This document shows, piece after piece, positions 8,609 through 18,834 of a stretch of 64,000 bases of DNA. The stretch covers positions 3,381,501 through 3,445,500 of the forward strand of contig NZ_CP014168.1 of the NCBI RefSeq assembly GCF_001717955.1, written 5' to 3'. This DNA is from Sphingomonas panacis (lineage in GTDB: Bacteria > Pseudomonadota > Alphaproteobacteria > Sphingomonadales > Sphingomonadaceae). A model generated the notes under the pieces. That model made no database searches. It was not told where the DNA came from and saw only the letters and a list, made by a program, of their open reading frames with translations. The translations under genes were made by a program, and so were the position numbers. How positions within the stretch are numbered: the first letter of the stretch is position 1; the number at the start of each line of letters is the position of its first letter.

Positions 8609-11400
8609 CAGAATTGTGTCCCTACGTTGAATGTCACAAGCTTGGTGTCGTCGCCCTTCACCTTCTTCAAGGCATAGGCGATATCGATGCGGAGCGGCCC
8701 GAACGGCGAGTTCCAGTTTACGCCGGCGCCGACCGAAATGCGCGGCGCCCCCGAATTGCCCAGGAACTGTTCGAGGAACGGTGCGGTGCTGCTGGTCACG
8801 GCGTTGTTCACCGACGAGCCGACGCAGGGCGTGGTCGCGCTCGCTGAATAGCCGACTGCGCAGATCGTCTGCAACCCCGCATTGGCGCCATCGGTGGCTG
8901 GCACCGCGAATAGCGGTTTGCCGCTTGTGCTGTCCAAAACCGGCGTGACCTGCGGCTGCACAGTGGCGCGGCCCGTCACCGGATCGATCGTGGTCGGGAA
9001 GTTTGCCGTCGCGACCGGCTTGGTCACGCCCCACAAGGCGCCTGCCTGAACGTAAATCGACGGCCGCAAGCCCAGTTCACGCGCACCCGATCCCAGCGGG
9101 ATCTGCACTTCTAGCCGGCCGACATAGTATTTGTTGCCGCCCAGCGCGTCATCGACAATGCTGTTCTTGTCGGTGACGAGGATCTGCTTGCCTGTCGCAT
9201 CGGTGGTATAGGGCGTTCGCGTCACGCGGGGGCCGACACCGCGAATGTCGAAGCCGGGGAAATCCGGCTCGCCGAGGTAGAAGCGATCGGTGATACGGAT
9301 CTTGTCGACGCCAGCCGGCTTCTTGCCTTCGAGCGAGAAGATATAGCCGCCCTCGACGTGCAGCGAGCCGATGAAACCGGCGCCGAGGTTCTTGTACTTG
9401 GTCGCATCGACGCGCGTACGAACGTAGCGCACGTCACCGCCCAAACCGGCGAAATCCTGGCTGAGGCTGAACTTCTGCCCTGCCGTCGGGCGCAACCGGC
9501 TGTTGAGCGAGTCGAAGATCAAAGAATATCCGACCGACGAGGTCCAGCGATTACCGATCGCCTGACACAGATAACTGCCGGCGGCGAGAACGTTACAACT
9601 GCCGTCGGAGTTGAAATACTGCCCATTCAGTCCGACCTGATCGTAGGTAAGGCCGTAGCGCCCCGCGAGCGACCAATATTCTGTGAGCGGCACGCCCGCA
9701 CGGATCTGAAAGCCGGTCGACACCTGAGTATAGGTCGTCTGACGATCGCTGCCGCTAAAGTTGAACGCGTTGTAATCACGCCGGAAGAGGTCGCCACCGA
9801 TGGCGATGTTCTTGTTGAACAGGTACGGTTCGGTGAAGCCGAGATTGACCGACTTCGAATAGCTCGAGTAGTTGACGCTCGCGCGCAGCTCCTGCCCCTT
9901 GCCGCGGAAGTTGCGCTGCGTGATCGAGGCCTGGATGATGAAGTTCTCGAGACTCGAATAGCCGACCGACAACGATAGCTCGCCGGTCGATTTTTCCTCG
10001 ACATTGGCATCGAGCACAACACGATCGGGCGCCGACCCCTGGCTCTGCTTGATCTCGAACTTGTCCTGGAAGTAGCCGAGCGAGTTGATCCGGTCCTGCG
10101 AGCGCTTGACCTGGAAGCTGTTGAACGCATCACCCTCGGCGAGACGGATCTCGCGCCGGATTACCTTGTCCTGCGTCTGCGTGTTGCCAGTGACGTTGAT
10201 CCGCTCGACATAGCTGCGCTTGGCTTCTGCGATGTGGAAATTGATCCCCATCGTCAGCGTGTCCTTATCGCGGTTGAACTCGGGGTTCGTATCCGCGAAC
10301 GCATAGCCGACGAGACCAGCCGACTGGTTCAGGCTGTCGACCGTATCCTCGACCTTCTTGGCGTCGTACCAGTCACCCTTCTTGATCGACAGGCCGGCGG
10401 CGACCTTCTTGCCGTCGAAATCGCGAATGTCGCTATCGACCGTCACGTCGCCGAACTTGTAGCGCTTTCCTTCTTCCACCACGTAGGTGATGATGAAGTC
10501 CTTCTTATCGGGCGTCAGCTCGGCGACGGCGGAGGTCACGCGGAAGTCGGCATAGCCGTTGGTCAGGTAGAACTGACGCATCTTCTGCTGGTCGTAGGCG
10601 AGGCGATCCTGATCATAGCTCGTGTTCGAGCTGAGCAGTGTGGTCAGCCGCGCTTCCTTGGTCGCCATCTGGCCACGCAGCGCCTTGTCCGAGAACACTT
10701 CGTTGCCAAGGATATTGATCTGGCGGACCTTGGATTTCGGCCCCTCGTTGATTTCGAAGATGATATCGACACGGTTCTGGTCGAGCGTGACCATCTTTGG
10801 CTCGATCGCGGCGGCGAATCGGCCCTGACGGCGATACAGTTCGACGATTCGCGCGACGTCTTGCCGGACGGCGGTGCGCGTGAAGATCTGGCGCGGCTTG
10901 AGCTTGATCTCCTTGGTGATCTTGTCTTCCTTCAGGCGCTTGTTGCCCTCCAGAATCACGCGGTTGATGATCGGGTTCTCGCGCACGCGCAGCACGATGT
11001 TGCCGCTCTCGACGCCGCTGATCGACACGTCGGCGAACAGGTCGCTCGCCAGCAAATCCTTGATCGCCTGATCGAGCAGTTCGTTGTTGTAGGCGACGCC
11101 GACGCGCAGCCGCGTGTAGGACAGCACCGTCTCAGGCTCGATACGCTGAGACCCCTCGACACGAAGTGTGAGGATCTTCTTGGCGTTGGGATCGCTGACG
11201 ACCACGGCCGCACCTGTCGCTGGCGCGGGCGGCATCGGGATCGGCTGCGCCGCGCCGCGCGGCGCAGCGCCACGCTGTCCGCCGCCCCGCATGCCACCGC
11301 CTTGGGCGGCGGCCGCGCTCGGCATCGTGGAAAGCACCGTACCCGCCAAAAGCGTGACGAGCGCATGCTTTCCGAACGTCGAAACCTTGATCGCTGTCAC
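8608..11400 (-). CDS. bamA: outer membrane protein assembly factor BamA
   Basis: Core of the beta-barrel assembly machine, 930 residues. Signal peptide with LAGTVLSTMPSAAAAQ, then a Gly/Arg/Pro-rich low-complexity stretch, five POTRA domains (about residues 80-500) and a C-terminal barrel ending in a terminal Phe (FNVGTQF), the usual outer-membrane signature. The motif VRGVGPR (here IRGVGPR) marks the barrel lumen loop. The GTG at 11400, preceded by GGGGTGGGAA, is chosen over an upstream start that would run into rseP. It sits between rseP and ompH in the canonical order. Confidence 0.95.
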   Translation of the reverse strand: MTAIKVSTFGKHALVTLLAGTVLSTMPSAAAAQGGGMRGGGQRGAAPRGAAQPIPMPPAPATGAAVVVSDPNAKKILTLRVEGSQRIEPETVLSYTRLRVGVAYNNELLDQAIKDLLASDLFADVSISGVESGNIVLRVRENPIINRVILEGNKRLKEDKITKEIKLKPRQIFTRTAVRQDVARIVELYRRQGRFAAAIEPKMVTLDQNRVDIIFEINEGPKSKVRQINILGNEVFSDKALRGQMATKEARLTTLLSSNTSYDQDRLAYDQQKMRQFYLTNGYADFRVTSAVAELTPDKKDFIITYVVEEGKRYKFGDVTVDSDIRDFDGKKVAAGLSIKKGDWYDAKKVEDTVDSLNQSAGLVGYAFADTNPEFNRDKDTLTMGINFHIAEAKRSYVERINVTGNTQTQDKVIRREIRLAEGDAFNSFQVKRSQDRINSLGYFQDKFEIKQSQGSAPDRVVLDANVEEKSTGELSLSVGYSSLENFIIQASITQRNFRGKGQELRASVNYSSYSKSVNLGFTEPYLFNKNIAIGGDLFRRDYNAFNFSGSDRQTTYTQVSTGFQIRAGVPLTEYWSLAGRYGLTYDQVGLNGQYFNSDGSCNVLAAGSYLCQAIGNRWTSSVGYSLIFDSLNSRLRPTAGQKFSLSQDFAGLGGDVRYVRTRVDATKYKNLGAGFIGSLHVEGGYIFSLEGKKPAGVDKIRITDRFYLGEPDFPGFDIRGVGPRVTRTPYTTDATGKQILVTDKNSIVDDALGGNKYYVGRLEVQIPLGSGARELGLRPSIYVQAGALWGVTKPVATANFPTTIDPVTGRATVQPQVTPVLDSTSGKPLFAVPATDGANAGLQTICAVGYSASATTPCVGSSVNNAVTSSTAPFLEQFLGNSGAPRISVGAGVNWNSPFGPLRIDIAYALKKVKGDDTKLVTFNVGTQF

Positions 11401-11468
11401 TTCCCACCCCAAATCGGAGAAAATACTCGCGGACCGCAACACCGCGGACCCGCCCTGCCCCACCTTCG

Positions 11469-12602
11469 TCAGCCGATCAAGCCGGTGAGGTTTTTCCAGA
11501 GCCCAAACGATCCCAGATCGTTGAACGTCACCATCAACATCAAGGCCAGCATCGCCGCAAGCCCGCCGCGAAACGCCCATTCCTGTACGTGGACCGGCAC
11601 CGGCCTGCGCCGGATCGCCTCTATCGCGTAGAAGAACAGGTGACCACCATCGAGCACTGGGACTGGCAAGAGGTTGATGAATCCCAGATTAATCGAAATC
11701 ACCGCGATCATCCAGATCAGCGCAGGTGCGCCGAGCGAAAGCTGTTCGCCCGATACCTTGGCGATGCGCAGCGGCCCGCCAAGCTCATCGACCGACCGGC
11801 GTCCGGTCAGGATCTGCCCAAGCCCGTCAAGCGTGCTGCGCAGGATTTCACCGGTCATCTTCATACCGGCGAACGGTGCTTCAATCAGGCTGACCGGACG
11901 CAGCACGGGTCTGACCGGGCCAATGCCGAGCAGACCTTTGCGGAATTCGTTGCCGAAGGCGTCACGCTGCACCAGCGCACCGATCGTCACATCGCGGTTC
12001 ATCAGGTTATCGGCGCGCACGAAGCGGACGTTTACGCGCTCGTCGGGGCGCAAAACGGTAAACTGGGCAAGATCGGCAAAGGTCGTCGTTTCGCGGCCGC
12101 CAAGACTGATAATACGGTCGCCGACCTGAAGGCCGGCGCTTGCCGCAGCGCTCTTCGGTGCGACGACGCCGATCACAGAGGGGGTGGCATCCACACCATA
12201 TGTCAGCGCGAAACCGCCGAGAATCACGATCGCGACGACGAAATTGGCGATCGGACCCGCAGCCACCACCATCGCGCGTTGCCACACCGGCCGCGCCTGC
12301 AACGTCTTCGCGCGCTCCTCGGGCGGCAGCATCAGCCACTCGGTGCCGGGCTGGCTTGCCGCGTTCATGTCGCCCGCGAACTTCACGTATCCGCCGAGCG
12401 GCATCCACGAGAATTTCCACCGCGTGCCACGCTTGTCGGTGACGCCGAACACTTCCTGGCCGAAACCGATCGAGAAAGCCTCGATCTTCACGCCGAACAG
12501 CCGCCCAGCGAGATAATGCCCCATCTCATGCAGAAAAATGAGCGGGCCGATCACCAGCGCGAACGCGAGCACGGTCAGCAGGAAGCCGGGGCTGTGGGTC
12601 AC
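11469..12602 (-). CDS. rseP: RseP-type site-2 intramembrane metalloprotease
   Basis: 377-residue S2P protease that cleaves membrane-bound anti-sigma factors and signal-peptide remnants. The zinc motif HEMGH lies at residues 25-29, a PDZ domain around SAAASAGLQVGDRI, and the second active-site motif NLLPVPVLDGGH near the C-terminus. The GTG at 12602 gives a GTGA overlap with the dxr stop and is preceded by AAGGA, so it is preferred over a TTG nine bases upstream. Part of the uppS-cdsA-dxr-rseP-bamA operon. Confidence 0.94.
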   Translation of the reverse strand: MTHSPGFLLTVLAFALVIGPLIFLHEMGHYLAGRLFGVKIEAFSIGFGQEVFGVTDKRGTRWKFSWMPLGGYVKFAGDMNAASQPGTEWLMLPPEERAKTLQARPVWQRAMVVAAGPIANFVVAIVILGGFALTYGVDATPSVIGVVAPKSAAASAGLQVGDRIISLGGRETTTFADLAQFTVLRPDERVNVRFVRADNLMNRDVTIGALVQRDAFGNEFRKGLLGIGPVRPVLRPVSLIEAPFAGMKMTGEILRSTLDGLGQILTGRRSVDELGGPLRIAKVSGEQLSLGAPALIWMIAVISINLGFINLLPVPVLDGGHLFFYAIEAIRRRPVPVHVQEWAFRGGLAAMLALMLMVTFNDLGSFGLWKNLTGLIG

Positions 12603-13756
12603 GCAACGCAATCCTTCACTCGCTCATGCGCGATCACTCGCGCCTCTGCGTCGACGGCGAGAACGTCGGCGAGTGCCCCCGGCGCGGGCGGATCGTAGCG
12701 GATCAAGGTATCTTCGACGATTGCGGCAATTTCGAGGAAGCCGATCCGCCTGTCAAGAAACGCGGCGACCGCGATCTCATTGGCGGCGTTGAGGATTGCA
12801 GGCCGCGCACCGCCCGCATCGAGCGCTTCACGTGCGAGCCGCAGCGCCGGGAAGCGTACCGCGTCGGGCGCTTCGAAATCGAGCCGGCCGATCCTTACGA
12901 GATCGAGCGGCGCCATCGGCGTCGCCATCCGATCGGGCCAGGCGAGGCAGCTTGCGATCGGCACGCGCATATCGGGTGGGCCGAGCTGCGCGAGCGTCGA
13001 GCCGTCGACATATTCCACCATCGAGTGGATCACCGACTGGCGATGCAGGATGATCTCGATCGCGTCGTGCGGCACCGGGAACAGCCGCGCAGCTTCGATC
13101 AGCTCAAGGCCCTTGTTCATCATCGTCGCCGAATCGACCGATATCTTCGCACCCATCGACCAGTTCGGGTGCGCGACCGCCTGTTCGACACTTACGCCCC
13201 GCATCTGATCCAGCGACCAGTCGCGGAACGGGCCACCGCTGGCGGTGAGGATGATGCGCCGCACGCGACCGGGCCGCGCCACGTCAAAGCACTGGAAGAT
13301 CGCGTTATGTTCGGAATCGGCGGGCAACAGGGTCGCGCCGCTCCTCGCCGCTGCCGCAAGCACAACCTCGCCTGCCGAGACGAGCGGCTCTTTGTTGGCG
13401 ATGATGACGGTCCGACCCTGCTCGATCGCCGCCAGCACCGGCTCCAGTCCGGCGCAGCCGACGATGGCGCCCATCGTCAGGTCCGCGCCCAGGTCGGCCG
13501 TGTCACGCACCGCCTGCTCGCCGCCCGCCGTCTCGATGCCGGTGCCGGCCAGCGCGCTCCGCAGTGCATCCAGGCACGCTTCATCAGCGACCACGGCACG
13601 CTTGGCTTTGGTGCGGATCGCCGCTTCAGCCAACTTGGTCACGTCGCGGTGCGCGGTCAGCGCGAGCACCTGAAACGCGTCCGGCTCACGCTCGACCAGA
13701 TCGAGCGTCGAGCGGCCGACGGAGCCCGTTGCGCCGAGAATCGTAACTGTCTTCAT
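12599..13756 (-). CDS. dxr: 1-deoxy-D-xylulose 5-phosphate reductoisomerase
   Basis: Second enzyme of the non-mevalonate (MEP) pathway: makes 2-C-methyl-D-erythritol 4-phosphate with NADPH. 385 residues; the start MKTVTILGATGSVGRSTLD is the NADPH-binding loop, followed by the substrate motifs SASGGPFRD and KISVDSATMMNKGLE, the latter with metal ligands. The ATG overlaps the cdsA stop by one base. Supplies isoprenoid precursor to UppS two genes upstream. Confidence 0.97.
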   Translation of the reverse strand: MKTVTILGATGSVGRSTLDLVEREPDAFQVLALTAHRDVTKLAEAAIRTKAKRAVVADEACLDALRSALAGTGIETAGGEQAVRDTADLGADLTMGAIVGCAGLEPVLAAIEQGRTVIIANKEPLVSAGEVVLAAAARSGATLLPADSEHNAIFQCFDVARPGRVRRIILTASGGPFRDWSLDQMRGVSVEQAVAHPNWSMGAKISVDSATMMNKGLELIEAARLFPVPHDAIEIILHRQSVIHSMVEYVDGSTLAQLGPPDMRVPIASCLAWPDRMATPMAPLDLVRIGRLDFEAPDAVRFPALRLAREALDAGGARPAILNAANEIAVAAFLDRRIGFLEIAAIVEDTLIRYDPPAPGALADVLAVDAEARVIAHERVKDCVA

Positions 13757-14550
13757 CAGAAATAAAATCTCGGCAAAATGACCAGGAACGCCGCCACCGG
13801 CGCTACGGGCACCAGCCCGTCGAGCCGGTCTAGCACGCCGCCGTGACCGGGAAAAATGTTGCCGCTGTCCTTCACGCCGGCACGGCGCTTGAGCCAGCTC
13901 TCGTAGAGATCGCCACCCTGCGCGATCACCGCGAGGAATGGTGTGGCGAGGGTGAGTCGCAGCGGCAAGCCATACATCGCGTGTAGGAATGCGCCGAAGA
14001 TCGCCGCCATCGCCATGCCACCGAGCAACCCTGCCCAAGTCTTGTTGGGGCTGATCGCCGGTGCGAGCTTTGGCCCGCCTATCACACGGCCGGCGGCATA
14101 CGCACCGATATCGCACGCCCACACCAACGCGAGCACCCAGAGCGTGAAGACGATGCCTTCCTTCTGTTCACGAATCACCAGCAGCGCCAGCGTCGGCAGT
14201 CCGACGTAGATCGCCCCCGCCGCCAGCATCGGGCGCTGCGTGACGATGACGATGAAGAACCCCGCCCCCGCCAGCAGCCCGAGCGTGAAGAAGCCCGGCC
14301 CGGCCATGATCGGCGCCATCACCGACAAGGGCACGAAAAGCGCGAGTTGTGCAAGCCGCTTGGTGGCGGCGGGGGTCGCCTGGAGATCGGCCCATTCGCC
14401 CATCATCAACAGCCCCAACGTAACGCACACCAGCCAGAATACGATATCGCCCGCGACGATCGCACCCAGTGCGACCGCGATCAGTGCGATGCCGACAATC
14501 GTACGCAGCGCGAGTTCGGAGGGCCGCTTAGACGCCCCGCCCTCGTTCAC
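13756..14550 (-). CDS. cdsA: phosphatidate cytidylyltransferase CdsA
   Basis: Makes CDP-diacylglycerol from phosphatidate and CTP, feeding PssA later in the window. 264 residues, about seven membrane helices, with the C-terminal family signature SWLKRRAGVKDSGNIFPGHG followed by GVLDRLD. The GTG at 14550 overlaps the uppS stop as GTGA, fixing the start. Confidence 0.95.
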   Translation of the reverse strand: MNEGGASKRPSELALRTIVGIALIAVALGAIVAGDIVFWLVCVTLGLLMMGEWADLQATPAATKRLAQLALFVPLSVMAPIMAGPGFFTLGLLAGAGFFIVIVTQRPMLAAGAIYVGLPTLALLVIREQKEGIVFTLWVLALVWACDIGAYAAGRVIGGPKLAPAISPNKTWAGLLGGMAMAAIFGAFLHAMYGLPLRLTLATPFLAVIAQGGDLYESWLKRRAGVKDSGNIFPGHGGVLDRLDGLVPVAPVAAFLVILPRFYF

Positions 14551-15287
14551 AGGCCCCCGAACCGGCGTTGCCGCTGGCCGAAGATGGCGACCGCATCGGC
14601 CAAGGCCGCGCCGTCGAAATCGGGCCACAAGGTCTCGGTGAACAGCAGTTCGGCATAGGCCGCTTGCCAGAGCAGGAAATTGGACAGCCGCACTTCGCCC
14701 GACGTGCGGATCAACAGATCGAGGGGCGGCAGGTCGTAGGTGTCGAGTTGCGACTCGATCAGTCCGGTATCGATCGTGGCGGGATCGAGATCGCCCCGCA
14801 TCGCTCGCTCCGCGAGACGACGCGCGACGTTAGCCAGTTCGGCCTGCGAACCGTAATTGAGCGCGACCGCAAGGATCGGCCCGGTGTTCGCGGCCGTCCG
14901 TGCGATCGCCTCATCCACCAAAACGACCAGATCGGACGAGAAGCGGCGATAGTCGCCGATCACCCGCAGCCGCACATTCTCGCGCACCAGTTCGTCGAGA
15001 TCGGAACGGATGAAGACGCGCATCAGCGTCATCAGGTCGCTGATCTCGTCCTCGGGACGTCGCCAATTCTCGGAGGAAAAGGCATAGAGCGTCAACGCAT
15101 CGATCCCCATCGAACGCGCGGCGCGCGTTACCCGGCGCACCGCATCGATGCCGGCCTTGTGGCCGGCGACGCGCGGGAGGAAGCGCTTCTTGGCCCAGCG
15201 GCCATTGCCGTCCATGATGATCGCAACATGGCGGGGCACCGCCCCGCCATCGGCAATCCGTGCAACCGGGGCAGGCCGGGCGCTCAC
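14547..15287 (-). CDS. uppS: undecaprenyl diphosphate synthase (isoprenyl transferase)
   Basis: cis-Prenyltransferase that makes the C55 lipid carrier of peptidoglycan synthesis. 246 residues with the catalytic Asp in [18 protein letters not shown], the YAFSSENW motif and [15 protein letters not shown]. In RTSGExRxSNF a Val occupies the position more often Leu, a minor change. The ATG overlaps the frr stop by four bases. Confidence 0.95.
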   Translation of the reverse strand: MSARPAPVARIADGGAVPRHVAIIMDGNGRWAKKRFLPRVAGHKAGIDAVRRVTRAARSMGIDALTLYAFSSENWRRPEDEISDLMTLMRVFIRSDLDELVRENVRLRVIGDYRRFSSDLVVLVDEAIARTAANTGPILAVALNYGSQAELANVARRLAERAMRGDLDPATIDTGLIESQLDTYDLPPLDLLIRTSGEVRLSNFLLWQAAYAELLFTETLWPDFDGAALADAVAIFGQRQRRFGGL

Positions 15288-15841
15288 TTGCCGAGGATTT
15301 CCTTTTCCTTTGCCGCCGCCGCCGCATCGATATCGGCGATCGTCGCGTCGGTCAGCTTCTGCACCTCGGTTTCGAGGCGCTTGCGCTCGTCCTCGGAGAT
15401 GACACCCTTCTTCTCGTCGACCTTCAGGCTGTCCATGCCGTCACGGCGCACGTTGCGCGCGGCGATACGTGCGCCTTCGGCGTATTTGCCGGCGAGCTTG
15501 GCCAGTTCCTTGCGGCGATCTTCGGTCAGGTCCGGAATCGGCAGGCGCAACGTGGTGCCATCGACGATTGGGTTGAGACCAAGACCGGCCGACCGGATCG
15601 CTTTGTCGGCAGGGCCGACATTGCTCTTGTCCCACACCTGAACCGAGATCATGCGCGGTTCGGGCACCGAGACGGTCGCGATCGTGTTGAGCGGCATGTG
15701 CGAGCCGTACACCTCGACCGTGACCGGATCGAGCAGCGAGATCGACGCGCGACCGGTGCGCAGGCCGCCGAGATCGCTCTTGAGCGCTTCGACACTGCCC
15801 GCCATGCGGCGTTCCAGATCGGCCTTGTCATAGGCTGCCAT
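15284..15841 (-). CDS. frr: ribosome recycling factor
   Basis: Splits post-termination ribosomes together with EF-G. 185 residues starting [13 protein letters not shown], with the conserved RTGRAS (here [14 protein letters not shown]) and the C-terminal [16 protein letters not shown] helix. AAGGAG lies 8 bases before the ATG at 15841; the open frame upstream overlaps pyrH and is not used. It starts two bases after the pyrH stop. Confidence 0.97.
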   Translation of the reverse strand: MAAYDKADLERRMAGSVEALKSDLGGLRTGRASISLLDPVTVEVYGSHMPLNTIATVSVPEPRMISVQVWDKSNVGPADKAIRSAGLGLNPIVDGTTLRLPIPDLTEDRRKELAKLAGKYAEGARIAARNVRRDGMDSLKVDEKKGVISEDERKRLETEVQKLTDATIADIDAAAAAKEKEILGK

Positions 15842-15842
15842 G

Positions 15843-16568
15843 TTATTCTCCTTGGGCCTGAACGACCGTCGAAACGCCCTCGCCACGCAGCACGGCGGCG
15901 AGATTGCCATGCTCGCGGATGTTGAACACGACGATCGGGATATTGTTGTCGCGGCACAAAGCGATGGCGCTGGCGTCCATCACCTTGAGATCCTGCGCGA
16001 GAACCGTGCTATAAGCCACGGTTTCGAAACGCTTTGCGGTCGGAACCTTCTTCGGATCGGCATCATAGACGCCGTCTACCGACGTGCCCTTGAACAGGGC
16101 ATCGCACTTCATTTCAGCCGCGCGCAAGGCAGCGCCGCTATCGGTTGTGAAGAACGGGCTGCCGACGCCAGCGGCGAAAATCACTACGCGGCCCTTTTCG
16201 AGATGGCGCTCGGCACGGCGGCGAATGAACGGCTCACATACCGACTGCATGGGGATCGCCGATTGCACGCGCGTATCGATGCCGATCTGCTCCAGTGCAT
16301 TCTGCACCGCAAGCGCGTTCATCACGGTTGCAAGCATGCCCATGTAGTCGGCAGTCGCGCGCTCTATGCCTTTGGCAGCTGCGGACAAGCCACGGAAGAT
16401 GTTGCCGCCACCAACGACGACGCACACTTCATATCCGGCGGCGCGAGCATCGGCGATCTCGCCGGCAACGCGGGCGGTAACGGCGGGGTCGATCGCCAGC
16501 CCCCCCTCGCCCATCAGGACTTCGCCCGACAATTTCAACAGGATGCGCTTGAACCTAGGATCGCTCAC
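15843..16568 (-). CDS. pyrH: UMP kinase
   Basis: Hexameric bacterial UMP kinase, 241 residues, with the amino-acid-kinase fold: [12 protein letters not shown] near the N-terminus, [11 protein letters not shown] and the C-terminal [10 protein letters not shown]. The start is GTG at 16568 (GTGAGCGATCC); no better ATG lies in frame. It follows the rpsB-tsf terminator and opens the frr-uppS-cdsA-dxr operon. Confidence 0.96.
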   Translation of the reverse strand: MSDPRFKRILLKLSGEVLMGEGGLAIDPAVTARVAGEIADARAAGYEVCVVVGGGNIFRGLSAAAKGIERATADYMGMLATVMNALAVQNALEQIGIDTRVQSAIPMQSVCEPFIRRRAERHLEKGRVVIFAAGVGSPFFTTDSGAALRAAEMKCDALFKGTSVDGVYDADPKKVPTAKRFETVAYSTVLAQDLKVMDASAIALCRDNNIPIVVFNIREHGNLAAVLRGEGVSTVVQAQGE

Positions 16569-16671
16569 GGGATTCCATCATGCTGAGGGGCGGGTGCGGG
16601 GCGGACCTTAGTCGCGGCCCTCCGCGATTGGAAGCGTGGAAACCACGCTGAACATATCGTCATGCCGTGCA

Positions 16672-16713
16672 GACGACAAACACCGCCCGCTGCCGACAAT
16701 CGGCAGCGGGCGG
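16672..16713 (-). terminator. Rho-independent terminator of rpsB-tsf
   Basis: A perfect 14-bp stem (16683-16696 with 16700-16713) with a 3-base loop, followed on the minus strand by TGTTTGTC. It lies 10 bases after the tsf stop. Confidence 0.85.
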
Positions 16714-16722
16714 CGCAGAGGC

Positions 16723-17661
16723 TTACACCTTGGCGGGAACGCCCGAGGCGGCAGCCACTTCGGCCGCGAAGTCGCTGACTTCCTTTTCGATGCCTTCGCC
16801 GAGCTGGAAGCGGACATAGTCCTTGAGCACGATTGCCGCGCCCGCTGCCTTGGCGGCGGCGGCGATGACATCCTGAACCGGCGTTTTGCCGTCCATCACG
16901 AACGCCTGCGTAAGCAGCGCGTTCTCGCGCAAGAACTTGTCGACCGGGCCGCGGATGATCTTCTCGGCGACCTCGGGCGGCTTGCCGGCGATCTTGTCGG
17001 CGTTCTTTTCCTTGGCGATCGCGGCTTCGCGCTCGACGATGGCCGGATCAATCCCGTCGGCGCTCAGCGCCAGCGGGAAAGCAGCGGCGATGTGCATCGC
17101 AATCTGCTTGCCGAGCGGCTCAAGCACATCCGCGCCAGCTTCGCTCTCAAGCGCGACGAGCACGCCGATCTTGCCGAGGCCGGGAGCCTGCGCGTTGTGA
17201 ATGTACGGCACGACCGCGCCGGCCGACACTTCGAGGCGCTTGGCGCGACGGACCGCCTGGTTCTCACCGATCGTCGCGATGTTGGTGACAAGGGTCTCCT
17301 CGACGGTCTTTTCACCGAGCGACGTCGCCTTGATCGTGTCGAGATCGTCGCCCATCTCGAGCGCCACCGATACGACATCACGCACGAACGTCTGGAACTG
17401 AACGTTCTTCGCGACGAAATCTGTTTCCGAGTTCACCTCGACCGCGGCACCCTTGGTGCCCGACACTTCGACGCCGACGAGACCCTCGGCAGCGGTGCGG
17501 CTTGATTTCTTGGCGGCGGCGGCGAGGCCCTTGGCGCGAAGCCAGTCCATCGCGGCATCCGTATCACCGGCAGCTTCGGTCAGCGCCTTTTTGCAATCCA
17601 TCATGCCCGCGCCGCTCTTCTCGCGCAGGTCTTTCACCGCAGCGGCTGTGATCTCTGCCAT
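16723..17661 (-). CDS. tsf: translation elongation factor Ts
   Basis: Nucleotide exchange factor for EF-Tu. 312 residues with the N-terminal [16 protein letters not shown] signature and the second motif [12 protein letters not shown], followed by the core dimerisation domain. It lies 85 bp after rpsB in the standard order. Confidence 0.97.
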   Translation of the reverse strand: MAEITAAAVKDLREKSGAGMMDCKKALTEAAGDTDAAMDWLRAKGLAAAAKKSSRTAAEGLVGVEVSGTKGAAVEVNSETDFVAKNVQFQTFVRDVVSVALEMGDDLDTIKATSLGEKTVEETLVTNIATIGENQAVRRAKRLEVSAGAVVPYIHNAQAPGLGKIGVLVALESEAGADVLEPLGKQIAMHIAAAFPLALSADGIDPAIVEREAAIAKEKNADKIAGKPPEVAEKIIRGPVDKFLRENALLTQAFVMDGKTPVQDVIAAAAKAAGAAIVLKDYVRFQLGEGIEKEVSDFAAEVAAASGVPAKV

Positions 17662-17746
17662 GTCGATTTCCTCTTGGCTTTGCAGATATGGGTAAGGACG
17701 GGGAAGAGCTTCGCCCTACCCCGCCCATATGTCAGTTAAACGACGC

Positions 17747-18589
17747 TCAGGCGTCGAGCTGGCGCTCGGTCTCGGCAGCCATCTCGACTTCGGCCGCGAC
17801 TGGCGGAACGTCGCCCGGCTCGGCGGCCGGGGTCTCGACGGTCAGCGCTTCCTCGACCGGCGGCTGCTCCATCGCGCCGAAATCGACGCCACGGCGGGCA
17901 ACCTGCTCATGACCGCCACGCGTCGCGGCGATCGCGACGGCTTCGCAGTACAGGCGGATGGCGCGGCTCGCGTCATCGTTCGCCGGTACCGGGAACGCGA
18001 TACCATCAGGCGAGACGTTCGAATCGAGGATCGCGACGACCGGAATGCCGAGCGTGTTGGCTTCCTTGATCGCCAGCTCTTCCTTGTTCGCGTCGATCAC
18101 GAACATCACGTCGGGGATGCCGCCCATGTCACGAATGCCGCCGAGCGACAGTTCGAGCTTGTCTTTCTCGCGGGTAAGCTGGAGCACTTCCTTCTTGGTG
18201 AGGCCGTGCGTGTCGCCCGAAAGCTGCTCTTCGAGCGCCTTCATGCGCTTGATCGAGTTCGAGATCGTCTTCCAGTTGGTGAGCATGCCGCCCAGCCAGC
18301 GATGGTTGACGAAATGCTGGCCAGCGCGACGCGCCGCGTCCGCAACCGGCTCCTGCGCCTGGCGCTTGGTGCCGACGAACAGAACCTTGCCGCCAGCGGC
18401 GGTCGATGCGCTGATGAATTCGAGCGCGCGCGCCAACAGCGGCACGGTCTGCGAGAGATCGAGGATGTGGACGCCGTTGCGGTCGCCAAAGATGTAAGGC
18501 TTCATCTTCGGGTTCCAGCGGTGGGTCTGGTGGCCGAAGTGCGCGCCCGTTTCGAGCAATTGCTGCATGGAGACGACAGGTGCCGCCAT
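17747..18589 (-). CDS. rpsB: 30S ribosomal protein S2
   Basis: 280 residues, with [22 protein letters not shown] at the N-terminus (first 20 residues of the family signature) and [13 protein letters not shown]. The C-terminus carries a roughly 45-residue Glu/Ala/Pro-rich acidic tail beyond the conserved core, common in alphaproteobacteria. First gene of rpsB-tsf. Confidence 0.97.
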   Translation of the reverse strand: MAAPVVSMQQLLETGAHFGHQTHRWNPKMKPYIFGDRNGVHILDLSQTVPLLARALEFISASTAAGGKVLFVGTKRQAQEPVADAARRAGQHFVNHRWLGGMLTNWKTISNSIKRMKALEEQLSGDTHGLTKKEVLQLTREKDKLELSLGGIRDMGGIPDVMFVIDANKEELAIKEANTLGIPVVAILDSNVSPDGIAFPVPANDDASRAIRLYCEAVAIAATRGGHEQVARRGVDFGAMEQPPVEEALTVETPAAEPGDVPPVAAEVEMAAETERQLDA

Positions 18590-18690
18590 AAGATAGTTCC
18601 TTTCCGGTTATGCCTCTGGGAAGCGTGTGATCCGTGAGGGTTACCCTCTGGACACCGGCTATGTGCTTCCCATGCGGTGTGAAGGCGGAC

Positions 18691-18719
18691 CCGTTAGCCG
18701 AGCTTTCCGCGAAAATCAA
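18691..18719 (-). promoter_or_regulatory. possible rpsB promoter
   Basis: On the minus strand TTGATT (18714-18719) and TAACGG (18691-18696) are separated by 17 bases, about 100 bases upstream of the rpsB ATG. Direct inspection only. Confidence 0.35.
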
Positions 18720-18721
18720 GC

Positions 18722-18757
18722 TTGACGAACGGTACAAATGTGGAACATAACATGTTC
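18722..18757 (+). promoter_or_regulatory. possible promoter with overlapping palindromic operator
   Basis: TTGACG (18722-18727) and CATAAC (18746-18751) are 18 bases apart and precede the small gene at 18835. GAACATAACATGTTC (18743-18757), a 6-bp inverted repeat around AAC, covers the -10 region, so a repressor could block the promoter. GGAACAT occurs again near 18772. Confidence 0.35.
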
Positions 18758-18834
18758 ATCAGCGGTACGTGGAACATCGCCGGGGTCTGAAGCTTTCTGA
18801 TCTTCGACTTCGCGCGTAAACAGGAAGTTGAGCA

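Noticed and set aside
10234..11631. A 465-codon plus-strand open frame opposite bamA
   Set aside because: Shadow frame of bamA; biased composition and no recognisable motif.
18743..18757. SOS (LexA) box for the small gene at 18835
   Set aside because: Alphaproteobacterial LexA sites are direct repeats GTTC-N7-GTTC; here the halves are inverted (GAAC-N7-GTTC), so another regulator is more likely.
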